64,000 bases of DNA from ZC4RG30 sp046347045 (GTDB lineage Bacteria; Pseudomonadota; Gammaproteobacteria; Steroidobacterales; Steroidobacteraceae): NCBI GenBank assembly GCA_046347045.1, contig JAXMGX010000004.1:186001-250000 (forward strand). The letters run 5' to 3'. This document shows, piece after piece, positions 8,350 to 17,169 of the stretch. Every line of letters begins with the position of its first letter. Within the stretch, counting starts at the first letter, position 1. The position numbers and the translations under genes were made by a program. The notes beneath the pieces are model-generated. The model saw only the letters and a program-made list of their open reading frames with translations, did not search any database and was not told the origin of the DNA.

Positions 8350-9288
8350 ATGCGGCGAGTATTCGTTTTTCCGGGCCAGGGTTCGCAGTCGGTGGGCATG
8401 CTGGCGGAGCTGGCGACGCAGCAGCGCGTGGTGGTCGATACCTTCGCCGAGGCCTCTGCCGTGCTGGGCTACGACCTGTGGCAGGTGGTGCAGCAGGGGC
8501 CGGCCGAGAAACTGGCTGAAACCGTCACGCAGCAGCCGGCCATGCTCACGGCGGGCGTCGCCACCTGGCGCTACTGGCAGGCGCGCGGCGGCTTCACGCC
8601 CGATGTGGTCTGCGGCCACAGCCTCGGGGAATTCACTGCGCTTACCGTGGCGGGTGCACTCGACCTGCCCACTGCCGTTGGCCTGGTGAAGCGGCGCGCC
8701 GAGCTGATGCAGGAAGCCGTGCCCGCGGGCATCGGCGCCATTGCCGCGGTGCTGGGGCTGGACGACGAACCCATCGCCAAGGCCTGTCTCGAGGCCGCGC
8801 AGGGCGAAGTAGTCGAACTCGTTAACTACAACTCGCCGGGTCAGGCCGTCATCGCCGGCCACGCCGGCGCCGTGCAGCGCGCGCTGGAACTGTGCAAGGC
8901 CGCGGGCGCCAAGCGCGCGCTGGTGTTGCCGATGAGCGTGCCGGCTCACAGCGCGCTGATGCGCCCGGCCGCCGATAAATTCGGTGCGGTGCTGGCCGCC
9001 GCACCCATGCGGGCGCCGGCCATCGTTTACTGGAGCCCGGTAGACGGCGCGGCGCATGCCACGACCGACGACATCCGTCAGCTCCTCACGCGGCAGCTCG
9101 CGAGCCCCGTGCGCTGGACATCGCTGGTGCGCGCGCTGGTTGCGGCCGGCGCCACCACTTTCATCGAGTGCGGTCCCGGCAAGGTGCTCACCGGCCTCAA
9201 CCGTCGCATCGAGAAGCGGCCCGAGGTCCAATGCCTCGCGCTGCAGGATCCGGCGTCGGTGGACGCCGCGCTGGCTGTGCAGGGATAG
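8350..9288 (+). CDS. fabD: Malonyl-CoA:ACP transacylase
   Basis: Transfers malonyl from CoA to ACP for fatty-acid elongation in the cytoplasm. The sequence shows the FVFPGQGSQ N-terminus, the GQ-rich oxyanion region, the nucleophile motif GHSLGEF and the C-terminal PMSVPAHSALM with the catalytic histidine. The ATG at 8350 gives the standard N-terminus. A TTG at 8341 is in frame and has a GAGG just upstream, so either could be used. Length 312 aa is normal. It is followed 12 bases later by fabG. plsX and fabH, often upstream in this operon, are absent here and replaced by the rhombosortase. Confidence 0.97.
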   Translation: MRRVFVFPGQGSQSVGMLAELATQQRVVVDTFAEASAVLGYDLWQVVQQGPAEKLAETVTQQPAMLTAGVATWRYWQARGGFTPDVVCGHSLGEFTALTVAGALDLPTAVGLVKRRAELMQEAVPAGIGAIAAVLGLDDEPIAKACLEAAQGEVVELVNYNSPGQAVIAGHAGAVQRALELCKAAGAKRALVLPMSVPAHSALMRPAADKFGAVLAAAPMRAPAIVYWSPVDGAAHATTDDIRQLLTRQLASPVRWTSLVRALVAAGATTFIECGPGKVLTGLNRRIEKRPEVQCLALQDPASVDAALAVQG

Positions 9289-9300
9289 ACAGGAAACATC

Positions 9301-10044
9301 ATGACTGCGAACTTGCAAGGACAGACGGCGCTGGTCACCGGCGCATCCCGCGGCATCGGCCGCGCCATCGCGTTGCGGCTGGCCGCGGCCGGGGCGAAGG
9401 TGATCGGCACGGCCACCACGGACTCGGGCGCGGCGCAGATCAGCGAGGCGCTGGCCGCTTCCGGCGGCCGCGGTGAAGTGCTCAATGTGAGCACCGCCGG
9501 CTCCATGGAGGCGCTGATGGGCCGGCTGGATGCGGCGGGCGACATGCCCACCATCCTCGTCAACAACGCCGCCATCACCCGCGACGGGTTGATGCTGCGC
9601 ATGAAGGAGGACGACTGGGGCGCGGTGATCGACACCAATCTCTCGGCCAACTTCCGCCTCTCGAAGCTGTGCCTCAAGCGCATGATGAAGGAGCGCAACG
9701 GCCGCATCATCAGCATCACCTCGGTGGTCGGGCTGATGGGCAATGCCGGCCAGGTGAATTATTCCGCCGCCAAGGCGGGCGTCATCGGCATGACAAAATC
9801 CATGGCGCGTGAACTGGCCTCGCGCAACATCACGGTCAACGCCGTGGCGCCGGGGTTCATCGACACCGACATGACCCGCGTGCTGCCCGAGGCGCAGAAA
9901 GAGGCGCTGATCGGGCAGATTCCGGCGGGTCGCCTGGGTACCCCGGAGGACATCGCCGAGGCCGTGGCCTTCCTGGCATCGCCGTCCGCGGCGTATATCA
10001 CCGGGCAGACCTTGTCGGTCAACGGCGGGATGCTGATGCCCTGA
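9301..10044 (+). CDS. fabG: 3-oxoacyl-ACP reductase
   Basis: NADPH-dependent short-chain dehydrogenase/reductase of 247 aa that reduces 3-ketoacyl-ACP. Visible features are the cofactor-binding TGASRGIGRAIALRLA, the NNAAITRD loop, the catalytic Ser (SITSVVGLMGNAGQ) with YSAAKAG giving Tyr and Lys, and the C-terminal TGQTLSVNGGM. An AGGAAACATC ribosome-binding region precedes the ATG. It sits between fabD and acpP, the standard place. Confidence 0.97.
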   Translation: MTANLQGQTALVTGASRGIGRAIALRLAAAGAKVIGTATTDSGAAQISEALAASGGRGEVLNVSTAGSMEALMGRLDAAGDMPTILVNNAAITRDGLMLRMKEDDWGAVIDTNLSANFRLSKLCLKRMMKERNGRIISITSVVGLMGNAGQVNYSAAKAGVIGMTKSMARELASRNITVNAVAPGFIDTDMTRVLPEAQKEALIGQIPAGRLGTPEDIAEAVAFLASPSAAYITGQTLSVNGGMLMP

Positions 10045-10088
10045 TCGGGCCGCCCGGCCCCTTGCCGTGCGGCCAGTGCAACAATATT

Positions 10089-10163
10089 CCTGTCGAAACA
10101 ACAGGTTATAGTTCAACAGAATGCCGGATTTCTGTGGCGGAAGGTTGGTGCTTCCCCTACAAT
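10089..10163 (+). promoter_or_regulatory. acpP upstream region: candidate promoter and small palindrome
   Basis: The 183-base gap between fabG and acpP contains an inverted repeat CCTGT-7-ACAGG (10089-10105), partly overlapping a possible -10 TATAGT (10107-10112). Further down is a second -10-like TACAAT at 10158-10163 without a clear -35. acpP is usually expressed far more strongly than its neighbours, so an internal promoter here is expected. Which box is used cannot be decided by eye. Confidence 0.4.
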
Positions 10164-10227
10164 ACGCGCCCCATGCGGGCCCTAGAATGGCCGCAATCGG
10201 TCAAATAATTCAGAGGATTAAATACAG

Positions 10228-10470
10228 ATGAGCAGCGTCGAAAGCCAAGTCAAAGCCATCGTTGCCGAGCAGCTGGGCGTGAAGGCCGAGCAGGTGACGA
10301 GCGACGCGTCATTCGTCGATGACCTCGGCGCTGACTCGCTGGATACGGTCGAGCTGGTGATGGCCCTGGAAGAAGAGTTCGAGATCGAGATCCCGGACGA
10401 AGAGGCCGAGAAGATCACCACCGTGCAGCAGGCGATCACCTACATCAACGACCGGCGCGCCAAGGCCTGA
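10228..10470 (+). CDS. acpP: Acyl carrier protein
   Basis: An 80-aa acidic carrier for growing acyl chains. The phosphopantetheine attachment serine is in the canonical DDLGADSLDTVELVMALE (Ser at about residue 37). The N-terminus SSVESQVKAIVAEQLG and the acidic helix II/III region EEEFEIEIPDEEAE are typical. A GAGGATT ribosome-binding site lies eight bases before the ATG. Confidence 0.98.
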   Translation: MSSVESQVKAIVAEQLGVKAEQVTSDASFVDDLGADSLDTVELVMALEEEFEIEIPDEEAEKITTVQQAITYINDRRAKA

Positions 10471-10491
10471 AGCGCCGATCGCACCGATGAC

Positions 10492-10514
10492 GCGCGGCGC
10501 GTTCGGCGCCGCGT
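10492..10514 (+). terminator. Strong GC-rich hairpin between acpP and fabF
   Basis: Arms GCGCGGCGC and GCGCCGCGT flank a GTTCG loop, giving nine base pairs including one G-T. No U-run follows, so it is not a classical intrinsic terminator. Because ACP is needed in large excess over FabF, an attenuating or mRNA-3'-end-stabilising role is plausible. Confidence 0.45.
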
Positions 10515-10571
10515 GGCCGACGCCGGATTGACCGGCGCGGCATCCCCACCACAAGGCCGGAGCAGCAACGC

Positions 10572-11819
10572 TTGAGCAAGCGCCGAGTAGTCGTCACGGG
10601 CATGGGCATCATCTCTCCGGTGGGAAGCACCCTGGAGGGCGCCTGGAACAACGTGGTCCAGGGCGTGAGCGGCATCGGCCCGATCACCCGTTTCGATGTG
10701 TCCGAATTCCCCTGCAAGTTCGGCGGGGCGGTGAAGGATTTCCAGCTCGACAAGTACCTCACGCCCAAGGAAGCCCGGCGCATGGACGAGTTCATGCACT
10801 ACGGCATTGCCGCGGGCGTGGACGCCATGGCCGATTCGGGACTCGACCTCAACAAGATCGACCTCGACCGCGCTGGCGTCATCACCGGTTCGGGCATCGG
10901 TGGCCTGCAGACCATCCAGGATGAGCACAACGCCTACCTGGGCGCGATGAGTCCGCGCAAGATCTCGCCCTTCTTCGTGCCGGCCTCGATCATCAACATG
11001 ATCTCGGGGCATCTTTCCATCCGCTTCGGCCTGCGCGGCCCGAACCTCGGCGTGGTCACGGCCTGCACCACCTCCACGCATGCCATCGGCCTCGGCCTGC
11101 GCACCATCCAGTACGGCGATGCCGACATCGTGCTGTCGGGCGGCGCCGAGATGGCCACCACCATCATGGGCCTGGGCGGCTTCGGCCAGGCCAAGGCCCT
11201 GTCCACGCGCAACGACGATCCGCAGGGCGCGAGCCGCCCCTGGGACAAGGACCGCGATGGCTTCGTGCTCAGCGATGGCGGCGGCGCCATGGTGCTCGAG
11301 GAACTCGAACACGCCAAGCGCCGCGGCGCGCGCATCTATGCCGAGCTCGTGGGTTTCGGCATGAGTGGCGATGCACACCACATCACTGCGCCGCCTGAAG
11401 ATGGCCACGGCGCCCGCCGCGCCATGCAGGCTGCGATGCGCGATGCCGGGGTCAACCCGGCCGACGTGCAGTACGTGAACGCGCATGCCACCTCCACGCC
11501 GCTGGGCGATGTGGCCGAGACGCTGGCGCTGAAGGGCGCCTTCGGCGACGCGGCGAAGAAGATTGCCGTCAGCGCCACCAAGTCGGTCACCGGGCATCTG
11601 CTCGGCGCCGCGGGCGTGGTCGAAGCCATCTTCTCCGCGCTGGCCATCCGCGACCAGATCGCGCCGCCGACCATGAACCTGCACCAGCCGGGCGAAGGCT
11701 GCGACCTGGACTACGTGCCGCTGACCGCGCGCAAGATGCGCATCGATACCGCCATGTCCAACTCCTTCGGCTTTGGCGGTACCAACGGCACCGTGGTGCT
11801 GCGCCGCTTCACAGGCTGA
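10572..11819 (+). CDS. fabF: 3-oxoacyl-ACP synthase II
   Basis: Condensing enzyme of 415 aa that elongates acyl-ACP with malonyl-ACP. The catalytic cysteine is in GVVTACTTSTHAIG. The two histidines are in VNAHATSTPLGD and SVTGHLLGAAG, and the C-terminal glycine loop is NSFGFGGTNGT. It starts at TTG (10572): codons MSKRRVVVTGMGI match the family N-terminus and no ATG is suitable. It is followed 20 bases later by pabB. Confidence 0.97.
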   Translation: MSKRRVVVTGMGIISPVGSTLEGAWNNVVQGVSGIGPITRFDVSEFPCKFGGAVKDFQLDKYLTPKEARRMDEFMHYGIAAGVDAMADSGLDLNKIDLDRAGVITGSGIGGLQTIQDEHNAYLGAMSPRKISPFFVPASIINMISGHLSIRFGLRGPNLGVVTACTTSTHAIGLGLRTIQYGDADIVLSGGAEMATTIMGLGGFGQAKALSTRNDDPQGASRPWDKDRDGFVLSDGGGAMVLEELEHAKRRGARIYAELVGFGMSGDAHHITAPPEDGHGARRAMQAAMRDAGVNPADVQYVNAHATSTPLGDVAETLALKGAFGDAAKKIAVSATKSVTGHLLGAAGVVEAIFSALAIRDQIAPPTMNLHQPGEGCDLDYVPLTARKMRIDTAMSNSFGFGGTNGTVVLRRFTG

Positions 11820-11839
11820 TCCGGCAAGGTCCCGGCGCC

Positions 11840-13225
11840 ATGCGCGCGCCATTCCTGCACATCGAGCCGCTGCAGTTGAGCGCCGAGGGTCTGCTGGCCC
11901 TGGCGGCACGCCATCCCGCGCGCTATCCCGTGCTGCTCGACAGCGCGGCCGAGGGTTCGCTGTCGCAGGTGACGCTGCTGGGTGCACTGCCGCGCGGCCG
12001 GCTGTGGCTCGATGCCGCAGGCGTCGTGCACACCGAAGGCGCACTGCCGCCCGCGCGCGAATCCCGTTTCCTCGAGGCGCTGGATGCCTTGTGGCGCCGC
12101 GCTTCGCAGCCTGCTGTCGACGCCGAAACCAACCTGCCGTTCCGCGGTGGCTGGTTCGTGTATCTGGGATACGAGCTGGCGCGCGAGGTCGAGCCGACGC
12201 TGGACCCCTGGTGGCCCGCGAAGGCGCGCCAGGACCAGCGGCCGGTGGCCTGGGCGATGCGCATGCCTGCGGCGCTGATGCTGGATGAGCGGGGCGAGGG
12301 CCTCCTGGTCTGCGAGGAATCGGTGACCGAAGCCGAGCGCCGCCAGATCCGCGAGGACGTCCGCCAGGCCATGCAGCAGGCCAGGCCCACGGCATCGCCG
12401 CCTGTGGTCGCACAGGAAGAGGCGCCGGAGGCTTATCTGGCGCGCGTGCGCCAGGCGCAGGAGTACATCCGCGCCGGCGACATCTACCAGGCCAATCTCT
12501 CGCGCCACTGGCGTGCGCGTCTGGCGGAGGATTTCCCTGTGGCCTCGCTCTACGGCCGCCTGCGGCAGAGCAATCCGGCGCCATTCGCGGCCTTCGCGCA
12601 ATGCGGTGATTTTTCCATCCTGTCCTCCTCGCCGGAACGGTTGCTGCGCATCCGCGGCCGGCGGGTGGACACCCGACCCATCGCCGGCACGCATCCCCGC
12701 GGCGCCACCGCGGCGGAGGACAAGGCGCTGAAGGAAGCGCTGGTGGCGCATCCCAAGGAGCGTGCCGAGCATGTGATGCTCATCGACCTGGCGCGCAACG
12801 ACCTGGGCCGTGTCTGCACGGGCGGCAGCGTGCGCGTCGATGAATACATGGCCGTGGAGACCTACGCCCATGTGCATCACATCGTGTCGAATGTCACCGG
12901 CGAGCTGCGCGCCGATGTGAGCCCGGTGCAGGCGCTGCGGGCCGTGTTTCCGGGCGGCACCATCACCGGCTGTCCGAAGGTGCGCTGCATGCAGATCATC
13001 GCCGAACTGGAAGGCGAGCCGCGAGGTCCGTACACCGGCAGCCTGGGGTACCTCAACCACGATGGGTCCGGCGACTTCAACATCCTGATCCGCACCATGT
13101 CGATACTGGGGCGCGACCTGGAATTCCGCGCGGGCGCGGGCATCGTCGCCGACTCCAGTCCCGAGCGCGAACTGGCCGAGTCGCGCGCCAAGGCGCGCGG
13201 CCTGCTGCTGGCACTGCAGCCATGA
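11840..13225 (+). CDS. pabB: Aminodeoxychorismate synthase component I
   Basis: 461 aa. Makes 4-amino-4-deoxychorismate from chorismate and ammonia (supplied by PabA) for folate synthesis. The chorismate-binding domain fills the C-terminal half, with DIYQANLSRHW, AHPKERAEHVMLIDLARND and the signature FPGGTITGCPKVRCMQII followed by GPYTGSLGYL. The PIAGTHPRG stretch with threonine near residue 280 is the region that distinguishes PabB from TrpE, but I did not verify this position. The strongest evidence for PabB over TrpE is direct overlap with pabC. The two-gene insertion into the fab string is less common than pabC alone. Confidence 0.93.
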   Translation: MRAPFLHIEPLQLSAEGLLALAARHPARYPVLLDSAAEGSLSQVTLLGALPRGRLWLDAAGVVHTEGALPPARESRFLEALDALWRRASQPAVDAETNLPFRGGWFVYLGYELAREVEPTLDPWWPAKARQDQRPVAWAMRMPAALMLDERGEGLLVCEESVTEAERRQIREDVRQAMQQARPTASPPVVAQEEAPEAYLARVRQAQEYIRAGDIYQANLSRHWRARLAEDFPVASLYGRLRQSNPAPFAAFAQCGDFSILSSSPERLLRIRGRRVDTRPIAGTHPRGATAAEDKALKEALVAHPKERAEHVMLIDLARNDLGRVCTGGSVRVDEYMAVETYAHVHHIVSNVTGELRADVSPVQALRAVFPGGTITGCPKVRCMQIIAELEGEPRGPYTGSLGYLNHDGSGDFNILIRTMSILGRDLEFRAGAGIVADSSPERELAESRAKARGLLLALQP

Positions 13226-14076
13226 GCCGTGCCGGCGATACCCGCGGCGCAGCCACCGGCGGACCGCTGCAGGTACTGGTGGATGGCGAACCCGTGGCCC
13301 AGGACTGGCCGCTGGACCGCGCGCTGCAGTATGGCGACGGACTGTTCGAGACCGTAACCGTGCGCGCCGGCAGGATTTGCTTCGAGGCGCTGCATCGCCG
13401 GCGGCTTGCCGAGGGTGCAAGGCGCCTGCGAATCGCCATCGACGACGAGTCTGTGTGGAACACGGCATCGACGCTCGCCGCCGCGCAGGGCCAGTGCACG
13501 CTGAAGATATTGCTGAGCCGCGGCAGCTCGACCGCACGCGGCTACACGCCGCCAGCGGCGATGCGGCCCAGATCCGTGCACCTGGTGTACCCGGCGCCGG
13601 CCGCGACGGAGATCCCCACGCATGTCCGGCTGGTCACGCTGTCGTCCACGCTGGGCGAAAACGCGGCGCTGGCCGGCCTGAAGCACTGCAACCGACTGGA
13701 ACAGGTGCTGGGCCGCATGGAACTGCAGCCCAGCGGCGCCTTCGAGGGCCTCATGGGCAGTAGCTCCGGCAGCCTCGTTTCCGGCACCATGAGCAATGTG
13801 TTCATCGGCCAGCAGGGCGGTTTCGTGACTCCACTCGTGGACCAGTGCGGTGTGGCGGGCGTGATGCGCGCCGTGGTGCTGCGCGAGGCAGTCGGCTGCG
13901 GGCTGTCGGTGCGCGAGGCGCGGGTGCCGCTGTCGGCGCTGCGCGAGTGCCGGGGGGTTTTCATCACCAATGCGCGCATGGGCGTGGTGCCGGCACATGA
14001 GCTGGACGGCCGGGAACTCGGCATCGCCACAGCCGTGCGCGAACTGGCCGCGCGGGTGAGGGCGCTTGCGGATTAG
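13222..14076 (+). CDS. pabC: Aminodeoxychorismate lyase
   Basis: PLP enzyme of fold type IV (284 aa) that releases pyruvate from aminodeoxychorismate to give p-aminobenzoate. The PLP lysine is in LAGLKHCNRLEQVLGRMEL. RALQYGDGLFETV is the typical N-terminal motif and GSLVSGTMSNVF the cofactor phosphate region. The ATG overlaps the pabB stop (ATGA), so the two pABA genes are translationally coupled. Confidence 0.95.
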   Translation: MSRAGDTRGAATGGPLQVLVDGEPVAQDWPLDRALQYGDGLFETVTVRAGRICFEALHRRRLAEGARRLRIAIDDESVWNTASTLAAAQGQCTLKILLSRGSSTARGYTPPAAMRPRSVHLVYPAPAATEIPTHVRLVTLSSTLGENAALAGLKHCNRLEQVLGRMELQPSGAFEGLMGSSSGSLVSGTMSNVFIGQQGGFVTPLVDQCGVAGVMRAVVLREAVGCGLSVREARVPLSALRECRGVFITNARMGVVPAHELDGRELGIATAVRELAARVRALAD

Positions 14077-15148
14077 GCGCGTCATCAGCACCACGCTGCT
14101 GGTGCTGCTGGTCGTGGCCGTTGCGGGGGGCGCATGGCTGTGGCACACCGTCAACGCCGTGGCGTACACGCCGGGTCGCGCCACCGATGTCAGGGAGCTG
14201 CAGGTGGCGCAGGGCGCCACGCTGCGTTCGGTGCTGCGCCAGCTCGAGCAGCAGCAGCTCATCGGCAGCGCGCAGTACTTCGGCTGGTACCTGCGCTGCT
14301 GCCAGCCGGGCAGGACGCTGGCCGCGGCGGGCGTCAAGGCGGGGCGTTACCGCATCGCGCCGGGCCAGCAACCGCTGAGCATCCTGCGGCAACTGGTCGA
14401 AGGTCGCGTGATGCTCGAGAGCATCACCATCGTCGAGGGCTGGACCTTCGCGCAGATGCGCGCGGCGCTGAGTCGCCGCGCGGGGTTGCAACCGCAGGCG
14501 CAGGGCCTGTCCGATGCCGGCCTCATGCGCGAACTGGGCGCGCCCGAACTTCCCGCCGAAGGGCAGTTCGCCCCCGACACGTATTCCTATGCGCCGGGCA
14601 CGACCAGCGACCTGCAGATACTGCGCCTGGCCTTCGAGGCGCAGCAGAAGATACTGCGTGAAGCCTGGAGCACGCGCGCGCCGGACCTGCCCTTTGCCAC
14701 GATGGGCGAGGCGCTGACGCTGGCCTCCATCGTCGAAAAGGAAACCGGCCTTGCCAGCGAGCGCGCGCGCGTGGCCGGCGTGTACATCAACCGGCTGCGC
14801 ATCGGCATGCGCTTGCAGTCCGATCCTTCCGTGATCTACGGCATCCGCAATTACGACGGCAACATCCGCAAGAGCGACCTGCGCCGCGACGGACCCTACA
14901 ACACCTACATGCGCGCCGGCTTGCCGCCCACGCCCATCGCGCTGCCGGGGCGCGATGCCATCATCGCCACGCTGCATCCGGAGAAGACCGACGCGCTGTT
15001 CTTCGTCGCCATCGGCGATGGCAGTGGCGGTCACCTGTTCGCGGCCACCGTCGGCGAGCACAACCGCAATGTGCAGCGCTACCTCGAGAGGCTGCGCGCG
15101 ACGCCGCCTGATTCGGACACCGTGAGCGAACCTGCTGCCAAGCCATGA
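14066..15148 (+). CDS. mltG: Endolytic murein transglycosylase
   Basis: Membrane-anchored enzyme (360 aa) that cuts nascent glycan strands and so helps terminate peptidoglycan polymerisation. An N-terminal membrane segment (residues about 7-26) is followed by a LysM-like part and the YceG catalytic core. The glutamate is in LASIVEKETG, followed by RVAGVYINRL and SDPSVIYG. The start is TTG 14066, overlapping pabC by 11 bases. It overlaps tmk by four bases. Confidence 0.95.
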   Translation: MRIRRVISTTLLVLLVVAVAGGAWLWHTVNAVAYTPGRATDVRELQVAQGATLRSVLRQLEQQQLIGSAQYFGWYLRCCQPGRTLAAAGVKAGRYRIAPGQQPLSILRQLVEGRVMLESITIVEGWTFAQMRAALSRRAGLQPQAQGLSDAGLMRELGAPELPAEGQFAPDTYSYAPGTTSDLQILRLAFEAQQKILREAWSTRAPDLPFATMGEALTLASIVEKETGLASERARVAGVYINRLRIGMRLQSDPSVIYGIRNYDGNIRKSDLRRDGPYNTYMRAGLPPTPIALPGRDAIIATLHPEKTDALFFVAIGDGSGGHLFAATVGEHNRNVQRYLERLRATPPDSDTVSEPAAKP

Positions 15149-15771
15149 GCCGCGGCAGATTCATCACCGTCGAAGGCATCGAGGGCGCGGGCAAGTCCAC
15201 GCTCATCACGGGCCTGGGAGAGGTGCTGCGCGCACACGGGATCACGGTGTGCGCCACGCGCGAACCCGGCGGCACGCCGCTGGCCGAAGACATCCGTGGA
15301 CTGGTGCTGGCGCGTCGTGCCGAGGGCATGCCGCCCGCGGCGGAACTGCTGCTGATGTTCGCAGCCCGCGCCGCGCATGTGGCGCAGCGGATCGAGCCGG
15401 CACTGGCGCGCGGCGAATGGGTGCTGTGCGACCGCTTCACCGATGCCAGCCGGGCCTACCAGGGCGCGGGCCGGGGCCTGTCCGCCGCGGATATCGAAGC
15501 TCTGGCCCGCGTGGCCCATCCGGGCCTCGTGCCCGATCTCACGCTGCTGCTCGACATCGCGCCGGATGCCGGTCTTGCCCGCGCGCGCCAGCGCGGTGCC
15601 GGTGGCGATCGTTTCGAGGACGAGCAGCTCGCCTTCTTTACGCGCGTGCGCGAAGGCTACCTCGCGCTAGCCCGCGCCGAGCCGCTGCGCTGGCGTGTAC
15701 TGGATGCCACGCTGCCGGCGGCGGCACTGCTGCGACGGGCGATGGAAATGCTGCCCGAGTTGGCGACATGA
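15145..15771 (+). CDS. tmk: Thymidylate kinase
   Basis: 208-aa dTMP kinase. The Walker A is EGIEGAGKSTLI, the substrate-binding DRx motif CDRFTDASRAYQGAGRG and the LID region QRGAGGDRFEDE. Phosphorylates dTMP to dTDP in the cytoplasm. The gene starts at the ATGA overlap with mltG and ends at an ATGA overlap with holB. Confidence 0.97.
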   Translation: MSRGRFITVEGIEGAGKSTLITGLGEVLRAHGITVCATREPGGTPLAEDIRGLVLARRAEGMPPAAELLLMFAARAAHVAQRIEPALARGEWVLCDRFTDASRAYQGAGRGLSAADIEALARVAHPGLVPDLTLLLDIAPDAGLARARQRGAGGDRFEDEQLAFFTRVREGYLALARAEPLRWRVLDATLPAAALLRRAMEMLPELAT

Positions 15772-16736
15772 GCGCGGTCGGGGCGGGCGACGGCGCGCTG
15801 CCATGGCTGGCGCCGGCGCAGCAGCAGTTGCAGGCCGCACATCGCGCCGGTCGCTCGCCGCACGGCCTTCTGATCCACGAAGCCCCGGGCACCGGCGGGA
15901 GCCTGCTGGCCATCTGGTTCGCCCAGCTCATCCTCTGCACCGCGCAGCCTGCGCCCTGCGGCCAGTGTGCGGGCTGCCGCCGTGTGAGGGCGCGCGAGCA
16001 TCCGGACTTCATCGTGCTCGGCCCCGATGCCGAATCGAAGCTGGGCCAGATCACCGTGGATCAGGTGCGCGCGGTGAGCGAGCAGCTCTCGCTGTCGAGC
16101 TACGAGGGCAGGGGCACGGTGGTGGTCATCGAACCGGCACATGCACTCAATCGCAACGCGGCCAATGCGCTGCTGAAGACACTGGAGGAGCCCCGCGCCG
16201 ACGCGCATCTGGTGCTGGTCACCGCAAGTCCCAGCCTGCTCCCGGCCACGGTGCGCAGCCGCTGCCTGCGACTCGCCCTGCCCATCCCCGGCCGCGAGCA
16301 GGCGCTGGCCTGGTTGTCGGAGAAACAGCCCCAGCACCGCTCGGCCTGGCCAGCCGTGCTGGAGGTGCTGGGGGTTGCGCCGCTGCAGGCGGTGGATGCG
16401 GATGTGCCGCGGCTGCTGGCACTCAGGGACGAGATGCTGCAGGTACTGCGCGATGCCGCCGCGGGCCGGATCGACGTGCTGCGCGTGGCCGATTCCTGGG
16501 CGAAGGACGACCTGGCGCTGCGCCTGACCTGCATTGAGAACTGCCTCACAGCCCGGGTTCTCGCAATGCGGGCCGGTGCCCGGTTGCAAGATGGCGGTCT
16601 GGACATAAATATAGGCCCGGCGATGCGGATTCTGGACGACGTGCGCAGGCTGCAAGGGCAGCTGGCCACCTCGCTCAACAAACCGCTGGCCGTGGAAGAT
16701 CAGCTCTGGCGCGTGAACATGCGCGCCGGGCAATAA
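15768..16736 (+). CDS. holB: DNA polymerase III delta-prime subunit
   Basis: 322-aa clamp-loader subunit. It has the HGLLIHEAPGTGGSLLA segment (a degenerate P-loop, as is usual for delta-prime, which does not hydrolyse ATP), a zinc-binding CGQCAGCRRVRAREHPD, a KTLEEPRADAHLVLVT motif and the sensor region ATVRSRCLRL. A long in-frame extension upstream to 15249 overlaps tmk and is not credible. Downstream of tmk and upstream of pilZ is the standard gammaproteobacterial position. Confidence 0.94.
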   Translation: MSAVGAGDGALPWLAPAQQQLQAAHRAGRSPHGLLIHEAPGTGGSLLAIWFAQLILCTAQPAPCGQCAGCRRVRAREHPDFIVLGPDAESKLGQITVDQVRAVSEQLSLSSYEGRGTVVVIEPAHALNRNAANALLKTLEEPRADAHLVLVTASPSLLPATVRSRCLRLALPIPGREQALAWLSEKQPQHRSAWPAVLEVLGVAPLQAVDADVPRLLALRDEMLQVLRDAAAGRIDVLRVADSWAKDDLALRLTCIENCLTARVLAMRAGARLQDGGLDINIGPAMRILDDVRRLQGQLATSLNKPLAVEDQLWRVNMRAGQ

Positions 16737-16750
16737 GGACTGACAGGACA

Positions 16751-17119
16751 ATGGCGAATAGGGACACCTCGCGGTCGGGCATCAACAAGCCGGGACTGCT
16801 CACGCTCACCATCAAGGACAAGAGCGCGCTGTACATGGCCTACATGCCCTTCGTGCGCAACGGCGGCCTGTTCATCCCCACCAACAGCAACTACCGGCTG
16901 GGCGATGAAGTGTTCATGCTGCTGAACCTGATGGGCGAGGATGAAAAGCTGCCCGTGGCCGGCCGTGTCATCTGGGTGACTCCCAAGGGTGCGCAGGGCA
17001 AGCGCACGGCAGGCATTGGCGTGCAGTTCTCGGAGCAGGACCGCGGCCAGACGCAGAAGAAGATCGAGAATTATCTCGCTGGTGCGCTCACCGGCGAGAA
17101 GCCCACTCACACCATGTGA
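16751..17119 (+). CDS. pilZ: PilZ-domain protein, type IV pilus biogenesis type
   Basis: A 122-aa single PilZ domain. The N-terminal RxxxR motif needed for cyclic-di-GMP binding is not evident in the LTLTIKDKSAL region, as in the founding Pseudomonas PilZ, which does not bind the nucleotide. FVRNGGLFIPT, PVAGRVIWVTPKG and AGIGVQFSE are conserved in this subfamily. Location directly after holB matches Pseudomonas and Xanthomonas. Its role there is in type IV pilus assembly. Confidence 0.93.
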   Translation: MANRDTSRSGINKPGLLTLTIKDKSALYMAYMPFVRNGGLFIPTNSNYRLGDEVFMLLNLMGEDEKLPVAGRVIWVTPKGAQGKRTAGIGVQFSEQDRGQTQKKIENYLAGALTGEKPTHTM

Positions 17120-17129
17120 AGACGCTCAA

Positions 17130-17151
17130 TTCAACCACTGCGATGGTTGAA
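17130..17151. terminator. Hairpin between convergent pilZ and the cNMP/rhodanese gene
   Basis: Perfect 8-bp inverted repeat TTCAACCA-CTGCGA-TGGTTGAA in the 50-base gap between two convergent genes. No poly-U tract follows on either strand, so termination is likely but not certain. It could serve both directions. Confidence 0.5.
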
Positions 17152-17169
17152 ACCTCCCACACGATGTAA

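Noticed and set aside
7240..10116. A 958-codon open frame on the minus strand across fabD/fabG and gspG
   Set aside because: It is antisense to well-supported genes and its translation is low-complexity Arg/His/Gly. In high-GC DNA such frames stay open because of GC-rich third positions.
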